Shown here piece after piece: positions 54,601-64,000 of a stretch of DNA of 64,000 bases. Positions within the stretch are counted from its first letter, which is position 1; each line of letters starts with the position of its first letter. The position numbers and the translations under genes are program-made. The notes beneath the pieces are model-generated. The model ran no database searches. It had not been told where the DNA came from and worked only from the letters and a program-made list of their open reading frames with translations. The stretch comes from Gracilaria gracilis (Eukaryota > Rhodophyta > Florideophyceae > Gracilariales > Gracilariaceae): contig JARGSG010000209.1 in the NCBI GenBank assembly GCA_030374805.1, positions 496,001 through 560,000 of the forward strand. The letters run 5' to 3'.

Positions 54601-56250
54601 ATCCATTGCGTAGTTGGATGACAAAATGGCTTTTCGAAATTCTGCAGAGAAGATGGAGAAGTACTTTTGCTTGTAAAATTGCGGGTTTGACGATATGGCG
54701 AGATGGACGAAACGTTGTGGGGAGATGGTGTCTCTCCGTTAGGAAAAGTTCAACTGGTTCTCATAGACCCTCGGTACAACATCCGAGGGAACAAGAACCT
54801 AAGCAACAGCTGGTACGATGTACTGAGCCCTCAGGACATGAAGAAGGCAGCAAAGCTTCTATCAAGACTGCTACATCCTGGGGGCCAGTTCGTTATCTTT
54901 AGTGCTCTCGAGCAGGTCCAGGAATGGAGAGATATATTTTCTGCCATTGGGGCAAAAGAAGAAAACGGTGTACCAAGGCGTTCCTTTGTTGGGGACCAGT
55001 TCCCAATGCACTTTGTACGGAGGAAGGCAACCCGATACGTAACCCTGGACGTAGGTCGTGCTCCCTTTTCCCTGCAATGGAGTATGTTGTACATGGAGTT
55101 CGAAATGGTCTCAGCTACGCGCAGCAGCATGTGATGGTGAACTATGAGAACTTCAACTTCGTGCATTCGAAATACCCAGGGTACCACAGTTTCATTGACC
55201 AGGTACCACCCATGTCTAATGGGGAGACTCTTCAGTGGAACAGAAAGAAGGAAGGTGGGAGCTACGTTTTACAAAAGGGGAGCTCCGAACAGAAACCTCG
55301 GGCATTGTTGAAGGAGCTAATCAGTCGGTTTTCCCAGGCTGGGGATATTGTAGTCGACTTGATTTCGGGAACGTTTTCGACAGCAATGGCAGGCATGGAG
55401 TTACAACTGCATCTTAGGGTCATCGGGTATGAGACGGACCCTGACTGCTTTGCACTTGCTAGGCACGCCGCAATTGTTCATTTTTCATTGTGCCTGCGCG
55501 AAAATGAGAAGAATATCCAGGTAACGCTGGAACTTCGAAATGCTATGATTAGGGTGTTGAAATTGTTCCCTAAGTGTAGTATCCCCCCATCAAGATCATG
55601 GAAGGCTCTATCCGGCTACCCCCTGTATCAAAAGTTTCCTACGTATATTTTGGACTTTCTTGCGTCAATTTGGTGGGATGAGAGCTTAGTCACAACAGGT
55701 GAGCGAAAGGCACTTCACAAATGGCCTAAACGTTGCAAATACAGATGGGGCTTCTGAATTGGAATGACATGCTGGCGCTGGAAGCGACGATGTGCGGTTG
55801 TCGTATCGGGAAGTCGACGATTCGTCACCCTGGCGCCAGAGTGAGGGTGTTCACTACACGCCGATTCATGGCAAATGAAGAGATATGTTACTTCCATAGA
55901 ACAATGATATACCATGGTCTAACGAAGAGAAAAGAGGTACATAAGAAATATGGTGAAGGGTTATTGGGAGCCACTTTCGAACGCTTTCGGAAGTATACGA
56001 TGGAGTTTAACGTCCGTGGCGATATATTCCATAACCTCCCAGAAAGAAGATAAGGAGTAAGTTTAATACCTTTATGGGTTGTCCCCGCTCCCGTTTCATT
56101 GGGTGGAACGATTAACGATCCCAAATATATGGAAGGTGGTAAGTACATTGATGCAGTTCCGGATGGTGTAACGAAACGAAGGACTGCAAATGTGCGGGTC
56201 ATTCGAACTTCAAATACAGGACACACCCCGAATCAACTACGAGAATAACA
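54600..56250 (+). pseudogene. DNA amino-methyltransferase-like + SET-like fusion gene, broken
   Basis: Block 1 (54703-55060) reads GKVQLVLIDPRYNIRGNKNL, NSWYDVLSPQDM, LLHPGGQFVIFSALEQVQEW: motif IV (DPPY, here DPRY) of an N6/N4 aminomethyltransferase. After a shift near 55060-55130 block 2 gives NFNFVHSKYPGYHSFIDQVP, KPRALLKELISRFSQAGDIV, VDLISGTFSTAMAGMEL (AdoMet motif I, FxGxG degraded) and VIGYETDPDCFALARHAA. Motif IV before motif I is the beta-class order. A linker ending LHKWPKRCKYRWGF meets a shift at 55757. Block 3 (55733-56053 and on to about 56250) gives RVRVFTTRRFMANEEICYFH, GLLGATFERFRKYTMEF, then INDPKYMEGGKYIDAVPDG and RTANVRVIR, which resembles SET domains with an acidic N-terminal start. 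I infer one original protein. Both catalytic motifs are damaged. Confidence 0.55.
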
Positions 56251-56686
56251 AATGCTTGCGGTGCGAGCACTTTGGAAACTGTAACTGGAAGAGAAGTTCT
56301 TCGCGGATTATAGATTATAGTATAGCTGGGATACACCAGCAAATCCTATTATAGTAATCGATTAGAACGTGTAGAAAATTAGTTACATGTAAAACAACCC
56401 CTGAAACCTCCATAAAGAAGTTGCACTTCTGGCATTCCAAATTCGTCGTTGAGCACGAAATAGAAACTAAAACTTTTGGCAGAACTGCAAGATAAAAGTA
56501 TACAGATACCTAAAAGGTAGCGAAGGGCATCGAATATGACGGTATAAGTTTTTTAAAATTATGAGAACTATCTAGTTGAGAAATGGATATTTCGGTGTCA
56601 ATTTTCGGTTTCGGAATCGGGGAATAAAAAACCGCACCCGTTGATTTCTACCACGCTCCACTAGATGGGGGGCGTGCATTCGATTG
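56251..56686. other. no gene supported
   Basis: AT-rich spacer after the methyltransferase-SET relic, no ORF above 60 codons. Confidence 0.5.
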
Positions 56687-56790
56687 GTGACGTTCGATCA
56701 CGGCGAGCGCCAAACACGTCGAGAGCAGAGCAGTTCCGATTCCAGTGACCTTCAATCACGGTCAGCGACTAAGACGTCGAGAGCCCAGGG
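56687..56790. repeat. 58-bp imperfect tandem duplication
   Basis: GTGACGTTCGATCACGGCGA (from 56687) and GTGACCTTCAATCACGGTCA (from 56745) head two units that both end ACGTCGAGAGC. It sits at the start of a purine-rich coding-like region. Confidence 0.75.
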
Positions 56791-59050
56791 TGAACCGCAA
56801 CAAACCGTCCGGATTCTATATGGAGAAACGTAAGACGAATGGTGTGAATGCGGAGGAGGTTAGCGGTCGCGCGTCAGAGAGCCAAAGGCGTGGCGAAACG
56901 GTAAGTGGCGAAGTTGGAACCGCTCGTAGTACGCGTGCGCCTCGCAGGGGTTTACGTGGGAAGGGGAGAAAGGGTGGTGGGAAAAGCAACGGTGTGGCGA
57001 GGAGCGACGGGTATGATAGTGAAAGGTAAAGAGCTTCATACGGGTGTCCAGGGAAGAACGATAGCAAGGAGTAGTACCGGACTAAAAGTTGGGGTCTTCG
57101 AGGAAGAAAGGTAACTAACGGTAATAAAGTGCCCGTGGCTGGAGTACCCAAAGAGGTGGAAGGAGAAGAGAGAGAGTGAGGTGTGGTTAGGCGGCGAGGA
57201 CGCAAGGAGTAGAGAGTATGGTCTTTTTGACCCGAAAGAAAGTGCCAGAGATGGAAAGCATTGGTTTCGACCATGAGACTGCGAACCGGGAGAAAGAAGG
57301 AGTGGCGCGTATGCGGCCAATAGCAGAACTTGAAACTGGGGAGGGTAGTGAGAGAAGAATAGGGAGTGTGGTTTATGGATTTGGGGGATATGGAAGTTGT
57401 GGAGAAGGGGGGAGATCAGTGACCAGAACATGCGCACGGGAGAGGGGTACGACGTAGAAGTGGTGGATCAGCCAAGGAAATGTTCGGGGAAACAGCAGCA
57501 GTGGTTGAGAAAGATTTCGAAGAGGACGGCGTCGTACAAACAGAACGGCGCCGGGAAGTGAATGTCGTAGAGACGGTGCCACGAACGCCCCAAGGGATGG
57601 GTGTAAGGTGCAACACCGTTTCATTACCGAATGATGTGGGAGACTAAAATGACGGCTATAATGAAGAAAGTGGAGGTAGATGTAGAGGAGAGGAAAGGGG
57701 ATCTACACCTGAATGAAAGGCAATGAGGAGAACTTAAGCGTATTGAAACGGTCTGCACTCGTTCGAAGACTGAATTCACTGAATGGACGGCTGGGAAATA
57801 TGAAAAAAGATCACTATACATTGATGGTGAGTTTGAAGTTGACGTAGGAAGAGTTGGGACGGCTGAGAGAGGAAAATAAACGGCAAAATGGGTTGATCGA
57901 AAGTCTGCGGGAGGGAGTGAAGGAGAGCAAGCGAGGTGGTGGAGAAAAGAAGGTGAGAGGGCGCCGAAAGTATGATATTAGATTGGAAGAATGTTTTTAT
58001 GGGTGCGGAAGAGCTTTATATGATAGGATTCTTCATTATGCTAATTTGGAGGCTTCTGAACTTTGTTTCGACACGGAAATAGTTGGTAGAAGCTGGAAGA
58101 ATAGGAGTGGGACGGTGAGAGAAAGTAGAGAGGGATCATGTTTGTAGCTGGGGAGAAGGAGATGGTGCCGAGGTGCCCAATTCAAGATGCGTTTGAGATA
58201 AGGGCGTACAAACCATCGACAGAGGGTGGAAGTGATGTGTTGTTGAAGTATGTGGTCAAGACAGAAATAATGGGAGAGACTTGGGAGACGATAAATGAAG
58301 TGGGGACGAAACAAGAGTGCGTGGAGAATGTGAGCGCGGACAAGTGTCTGAAGCTGCGAATGAAGCAGACGATAAGCGATGTGTTTGGGGTGCGAAATTG
58401 GGCTGCTCGGGGCAGATTATTCTCTTTACTGGGATATAATTTGATTGCGAAGCAGGTGGAGCCCAGCGATGGTACCGAACTTGGTGAGGGACTGAAGAAC
58501 CAGATGAACGAGGTTCGCGAAAAGCTTATGGAGAGTGAAGAAGATGGGATGAACTAGTTGTGTGCGTAGAGAATGAGCCGTTTCAAAGATCTTGCGTACT
58601 CTGAATGAACTGTGCTTGCTCCACCGTGGAGCTGTGATGATAAAGGCAAGTATTTCAGGAATGAAATGGCGTTGGCAGTGTTGGAGGAGTACATGGGATA
58701 CGCAGTGGAGACCAAATGTAATGGGGAAAAGCATTAGGTAGATAGGATGGTGATGCACCTCGCCAGACTTGATGCGTGGATTGGGTGTGTTGTGAACACG
58801 ATGAACGAAGGTATAGGACGTGTAGGACAAAGGCAGCTCTTCTTTTCTACATTTTATGGGAGGTATCTGCCGAGGGGGGTGGATGGTATATTGAAGGTGG
58901 CAGGGGAATTGGTGATGGACGAGAACGGCGAAGAGTTCGAGAACGATGGGTTTCTAGAGGGGGATCCGAGGTCTGTGTCCGGGAACTCGGAGAACTGAGA
59001 AGGTTGGGCTGTAGATTCTATCGAGAGAAAAGGTATATCTAGCGGTGAGG
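56745..59050 (+). pseudogene. unrecognised degenerate ORFs, possible accessory genes of the KDZ-like element
   Basis: The plus strand is G/A-rich with several readable blocks. 56745-57029 is basic and Gly/Arg-rich (LRRREPRVNRNKPSGFYMEK). 57854-58147 reads GRRKYDIRLEECFYGCGRAL and HYANLEASELCFDTEIVGRS. 58138-58557 reads RCPIQDAFEIRAYKP, LKLRMKQTISDVFGVRNWAA and LKNQMNEVREKLMESEEDG; the last two look like a structured DNA-binding or helical region. 58747-58998 follows (ARLDAWIGCVVNTMNEGIGR). I do not recognise them. They converge on the minus-strand transposase-like gene at 59596-62550 and share its base composition, so they may belong to one element. Confidence 0.35.
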
Positions 59051-59595
59051 GAGGAATACTTTAGAGCTAATTTTACGCGGAGACTTGGAGCGGTTTTTGA
59101 TTGCTACATACCAGCGTGCCGACCAGAGAAGACCAGTTTCAGTCGTTTGGTTGGGCACCGGAGAAACGGTAGGGGTGTGGGACAAGAAGGAGAGGGGAGA
59201 GGATAGGGTGAATAAGAATGGGAGGAGTGGAGATAGCTGTGGGATGATGAGGTGGTGGCATATCTTCTCCATTAAATACCTATCTCCAATCTTTCCCGTA
59301 GAAGAGGTTGTAGTGATTGGTGTATGAAAATTATATGGAATGAGTACTATGCGCGGGGTGGGAGGTAGGGCCTCTAGTTGAAGTCCCAGTGGAATCTGTT
59401 GAGGTAGAATCGATGGAAACGCCAGTGGAGGCGGGAAGTGAAGGGGAGTGCGGGGTATTTCTGTCCGAGAACATGAAGGAAGCCAAGGATAGAAGAGAAA
59501 GGGATGAGTCCAATCAATGGGGAAACGTTGTCAGATGCAGAGTGGGTGGAGATGGGAACTGGATGGGCGGTGCGGTTATGCTCGTCTTCTGTTGC

Positions 59596-62550
59596 CTATT
59601 GGAGGCATACGCAGTTGAGGGTGACATCGACTTCGTCACTTGGCGGGACGAGCTCCATGAACTGTACGAAGGCGAACTTTTTTGGAAGATGGAGTGGAAA
59701 AAGTAAGGGTGAAGCGAAGAAAGGAGATGGGTTTGCAGACACAGACGATGGGGGTGGAGTTGGAGAAGCTGATGCCTGCGATGGAACGTGAGAGAACTTT
59801 GGGGATTTAGAAGAACCGAAGGAAGGGGCGGCAAATATTCGTCGGATGAGAGAAACTGGGGAATCCTGCAGCACGATCTTGTTCTGCTCTTCAATGTATT
59901 GGTCGAGTGATAGAACATAAACGCCGACGACGTAAGCGGAGTTGACTACGAGGATTTGGGTGCGTCGCAGATTGGGGGAGTTCTCTGAGAGTTCTAGGAC
60001 TTCGAGAGAAATGGTGATGAATGAAAGGGGTGCGTTTTTTCCAATCTGTTGGAGGATGGAGAGTGTGTCGGTGGGGAAGAGGTCTTGAAGAGATTTCGAA
60101 TTGAAATGAGGATTAGAGTGAAGAAATTTGTGGGCGGTGATGAGATCAGCGAATGAGATGAGTTTTCTATCACACAGCAAACCGGGTTGGCGAGATTGGA
60201 TGACAAAGGCGAGGGTAGGAGATGAGGAAGTGATAGAGAGGTTGGTGAAAAGGGGGTTCCAATCTTTGGTGGCGTTGGAGTGATGGATGGCGCGAATGAT
60301 TTCTTCGTGTACATTGAACCTGCAATTTGAGGTTCTGGAGTAGTGTGACTTGAAGAGGGAGTAGGCGTGTTCGAATATGCTGGCATCGTTGAAGTGAAGG
60401 CCTCCGAAGGGGCAAATATTCTGGAAGATGTGGTACAGAAGATGGGACTTGAGGGTGCCAAGGTTGGAATTGCGGTAGGGGCCAAAAACGAGAACGACTG
60501 TACGCTTAAAGGAACGGATTTCGAATTGGAGGTCGCTGAGCCGGGGGTCGGTTCATTCTGAGGAGGTGTTGTATCTCATGGAGAAGAAGAGAAGATCAGA
60601 GAATTTCGTGAAAACAGAAGTGATGGGAGCTCCATCGACCTCGGTACAGCAGCGGTCGAAGAAGGCGCCGATGAAGGGGAAGACTATATCGAGTGATTAG
60701 TAGTCTTTTCCTTCGAGCATACCACGTAGGCCTTTGGTGTTGAATATAAGTTGAAGGGTCTGACCGTTTTCGGAAGAAAAACAGTCGATGTGGAGTCCTG
60801 TGGCTGCGGGGTGGTTTTCGATGACGGCGAAGATGGTGCTTGCGTTTTCGAGAATGGAAGAGTGGACGGAGTCGAAAGAACTATGGGACATGGAGGAAAA
60901 AGGAGTAGTGAAGAGCGATTCTGACTTGCATCTCTCAATGACTGCGAGCTTGATGAGCTTGGAGATGCCGAGGTGGAAGTTATAAAGTGGTTCGAAGGGG
61001 AAGATGTTTTAAGGGGAGAAGAGAACGGTAATGTTGAGGAGAGGGTAAGACTCAAAGAGGGAGGATATTTTGCGAGGGAAAGGAAGTGGAGTGATTCAAC
61101 GGGCGTTTCCTGATCGTTACGGGCGATTATGAGCTTTCTGGAGAGAAGAACATTTTCAGCATCTTACAGGAGGGCAAAGTGTAATTTGCGAGCAACGAGA
61201 ATTTTGATCTGGGATTGAAGAGGGAGATGGAATGCGTAGATGGAGCTCGGAGCATGGGACGGTACATCGTTGGCATGAATGCTGGGGGCGGGTGCTGTAG
61301 GAGATTGCTAGAATGTCCTTTGTTTCTTGGATGTCTGCGCAGTAGCTGGCAATGATTGGGTGACAATGGCCGAGCACGCCATTAACGTGATGGAAGGGGA
61401 AGCAGGTGAGAGGGGAGGAGAGGAATTGGTCAAGAAGGTTGGAAATGGCACGCTGGGTGAGTTGCATTTTGGTAGAGCGGGAGATGCTGGAAGAGGTTTG
61501 GGGGATGCAATTGGGGTCTTGAGAAGCGGTAGCAAGATTGAGTGAGGTATCCGAGAAGGGTCAGGTTTTCGCTGAAAAAATTGTGACGGAACGAAGCTGA
61601 GAAGTTGAGGAGGGCGATGTGAGGGGGGTAGGAGGTGATGGAAGAGGATTTCATGGAGGTGGAAGACTTGTCGCAGTATACTTTGACAAAGCCGATGAAG
61701 AAGTCGATACCGGTGTTCTCAGGGGTGTGCCAGATGCAGTATTTATTGAGGGGTTGCATGATTGCGTGGTCGAAGGCTGGAACAGCTTCTTTTCCGAGGG
61801 AGGAAGCCGTGGGGTGAGCGAAAGTGGGAGAGCCGGAGGAGGTTGTGTGGGGGATGTGGTGGAAGAAGGTGTTGTCGGAGTGTTCGAGGGCGAGTTGTCC
61901 TTTCAGGATTTCGATAGCACCCTTTCGGAAGAAGGTGGGTTTGAAGAGGTGCTGTGGGTCGTGGAGGGTGGTAGGTGTGTAACCGATGTTGGTGATTCGG
62001 TGTTGGAAAAGGTCGGTTTGAAGTTTGAGACACTGGCAGGCGGAGGGGATGGCGTTGTGGAAGGCTCAATTGAAGACGGCAAGGTCGTGGAGGAGAGAGA
62101 TGAGTTCGTCTGCCTTGCGGTAACCTAGGGTGGAAGCGATGGAAGAAATGCAGAGGAACATTAGTTCGAGGTGGGGGTTGTTGGGGAGAGGGAAGGAGTG
62201 GGGCGGTGGAGTAGGTACGAAGGGGGAGAGGGAGCAGACGGGGATGCCTACGATATGGTAGGCTTCTTGGAGATGGAGGGAGAGGGAGAGCTGTTGCTGG
62301 TAGTAGGAGTCGCCGTCGGCGATGGGGACGTTATCAGAAGAACGATTGGCGAGAGGAGGTGGGGTTGGTGATGGGAGTTGGGGTGTGGACTTGTGACGTT
62401 TTGTGCGTGGGGGAAAGTAAGGGACGTTGCCGCCATGGAGAGGATACGATTGCTGGCGGTGATACAGTTGGGGCGTCTTCTTTGGTGCCTTTGAATGGCG
62501 GGGAGGGTGCGAGCGAAGAAGGAGCAGCCTTCAAAGCAGCAACTAGGCAT
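59596..62550 (-). pseudogene. KDZ/Plavaka-like transposase relic
   Basis: Start at ATG 62550: CFEGCSFFARTLPAIQRHQR and ...PNC form a C-x3-C-x12-H-x6-C finger, as at the start of many KDZ proteins. In order follow KADELISLLHDLAVFN; PQHLFKPTFFRKGAIEILKG (about 61990-61920); FFIGFVKVYCDKSST, IALLNFSASFRHNFFSENLT and LLGYL (61759-61550), the block that in Plavaka proteins carries an Asp in YSDxT; HPIIASYCADIQETKD and HSCQRCTVPCSELHL (61390-61240), matching the R-x-C-x2-C segment; SQIKILVARKLHFALL; and GTLKSHLLYHIFQNICPFGG plus NDASIFEHAYSLFKSHYSRT (60450-60300), the C-terminal His-rich helix region. 60180-59596 closes it. About six shifts or stops. Family assignment is from motif order only. Confidence 0.5.
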
Positions 62551-62800
62551 GGCGGCGACCGGTGTGGTACTGTTGGTGGAGAGGAGGTTACGTAGCGGTA
62601 AGCTAAATATGGCGCACGGAGAGTAGGACGGAGTGATGGGGGAGGTGCCACGTGATGCGAAGGCGTTTCAAAAGTGAGAGAATAAACGGCGGATATCTGA
62701 TGTGAGAGTTGTTGAATAGATGGGCTGTATCTCTATTGAGAGTTTCTATTCGAGGAGTTTGTATTCTTCTAATCGTATTTCATAAGCAGCTATCTATGTA

Positions 62801-62834
62801 TATATATCCCTATTTAGGGATATATATCCCTATT
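62801..62834. repeat. 12-bp-stem palindrome with repeated TATATATCCCTATT
   Basis: TATATATCCCTA pairs perfectly with TAGGGATATATA across a 2-nt loop (62801-62826). TATATATCCCTATT is then repeated at 62821-62834. Confidence 0.85.
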
Positions 62835-62839
62835 CGGCG

Positions 62840-64000
62840 CAGTAAAGTTCTAATTCCCCCCACTTACACACTTACATTGGGTTCGGAAACTAGCATGAAC
62901 GGAAGTAACATCCTAGTTCTTCTTCCATCCAAACTAGCAATGATGGAAATAATCGTGAATGATTCTTTCCTTACAAACGAGCAGAAGTAGAAATGTCGAA
63001 ATATTTACGGAAATTAAGCACATCCAAATACGGATAAATTAAACGGTTTTTCGATCATTTTGATTCGGTCATTTTTGACAGTAAAACTAGCATTCTGATA
63101 ACACCGACGCTGTATTACATGCTTCAGTAGCTTACGCAGGTCGGTTGCCTTTATGCGCCACCCGAGTTTAAGAAAGCAAAATGCGCTAAATATTGAATCA
63201 CCGGATTTGGTGTGTTCGGTTGTCCCTCAGATATCGCGAGCCCATCAAAAGTAGTCTTGTTTCTCTTTACGTGCTGCACTGCTGGTTGTTTCAATAAAAG
63301 CGGTGAACCAAGCACCAGTGATGTCTTGAGCTCAACTCTTAACAGGATTCTCGCGGAATGATGGTCTTCAGTCTGTCCTTTATCTAATTGCATATATTTC
63401 ATAGAAACATGTGAGAGAACGTAGGTATAACCAGGGTGCTAAGATTGGGAAGAATATTGATCACCTACTGCAGGGAATGCTTAAATGGTATTACTCCGCT
63501 GAGTAATAGCATTTAAGCCTTACCAGCAGTAGATCTCCATGGGTTGTAAGTAGAACCTGCTACTTATAAATACGACTCTAATCAATGCAAGTCGAGTTTT
63601 CTTAATCGATACAATTTTATTGACTACTATACTATTCCCACTGATATAGGTAGTACTTCACTGTAACAAATAAGAAGAATTCCTACGAATGTTTAAAAGA
63701 GAACAAACCCCTTTACAGTACACCAATTCCGTTCAATCTCTAAGTGAGAAGAAGAGGTTTATGAATGAATAATTGAAGAAAAGGGCATAAAAGCATCACA
63801 GGAGATAAGGTTGAAGATTGTGTTTATGAGAGAAATGGGGTTAGACAAGGCATGGAAAGTGAGAAATTGTAGTATTTTCGGAGCCACGTGGGTTCTACTA
63901 AGCAATGGCACTGAAGGAAAAATGAAGAGTTTTGAATTTTCTCTGAAAACAATTAGTTGGCTGGATATTGACATAGAGTAGAAATTGGATACCTAAGGTC
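62840..64000. other. no gene supported; hairpin at 63466-63531
   Basis: AT-rich, with ORFs below 95 codons and no domain. The window ends in this stretch. Confidence 0.5.
63466..63531. repeat. 31-bp-arm hairpin, 4-nt loop
   Basis: 63466-63496 and 63501-63531 are inverted copies around the loop CGCT. The inner 18 bp (GCTTAAATGGTATTACTC against GAGTAATAGCATTTAAGC) has one mismatch, and the outer part has a few more. It could be a MITE core or a small-RNA-like precursor. Confidence 0.8.

Overview
The window is eukaryotic and almost entirely repeat-derived. Bacterial features (operons, Shine-Dalgarno sites, rRNA/tRNA clusters) are absent. Two families of LTR retrotransposon and four kinds of DNA transposon are layered over a few host genes, most of them decayed. 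Genes look intronless where they can be followed. That, the mix of element families (Ty1/copia, Ty3/gypsy, PIF/Harbinger, Tc1, KDZ/Plavaka-like) and a GC-rich bZIP gene would fit a TE-rich red alga or similar protist. This is inference; no marker here fixes the taxon.

Layout. 1-2.8 kb: decayed Ty3/gypsy pol (+). 2.9-7.9 kb: largely unassigned, with a minisatellite at 4.9-5.2 kb and an AT-rich stretch near 7-7.9 kb. 7912-14250: a young Ty1/copia element on the minus strand with 307-bp LTRs and a 5-bp AGTAC target duplication. 15.1-16.6 kb: an intact bZIP-like transcription factor gene (-), the best candidate for a live host gene, with CGTCA/TGACG palindromes upstream. 17-21 kb: no supported gene. 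21.0-22.2 kb: dead Tc1-like element. 22415-26021: a structurally complete PIF/Harbinger element with TAA target duplication, 18-bp TIRs, an open transposase and a convergent MYB/SANT-like partner broken by one stop. 27.3-28.0 kb: a second, decayed DDE_Tnp_4 transposase.

28-35.5 kb holds broken host genes: eRF3 (+), the diphthamide enzyme DPH1 (-, interrupted by a ~300-bp MITE-like insertion), an IAH1-like SGNH esterase (+) and one unidentified gene (-). 37-54.4 kb is an inverted arrangement: Ty3/gypsy copy 1 (+), an unrecognised two-ORF element X (-), a ~1.1-kb spacer, an inverted partial copy of X (+), then Ty3/gypsy copy 2 (-). A ~640-bp patch of the X arms is almost identical inside more diverged arms. 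54.6-56.25 kb: a decayed gene that joins a beta-class DNA amino-methyltransferase-like domain to a probable SET-like domain. 56.7-62.6 kb: a KDZ/Plavaka-like transposase relic (-) facing unrecognised ORFs (+). The last kilobase holds only hairpins.

No pathway can be reconstructed from the living genes. The story is one of transposition, target decay and arm-to-arm conversion. The most unusual items are the methyltransferase-SET fusion, element X with its conversion-like patch, and the bZIP basic region that lacks the usual Asn.
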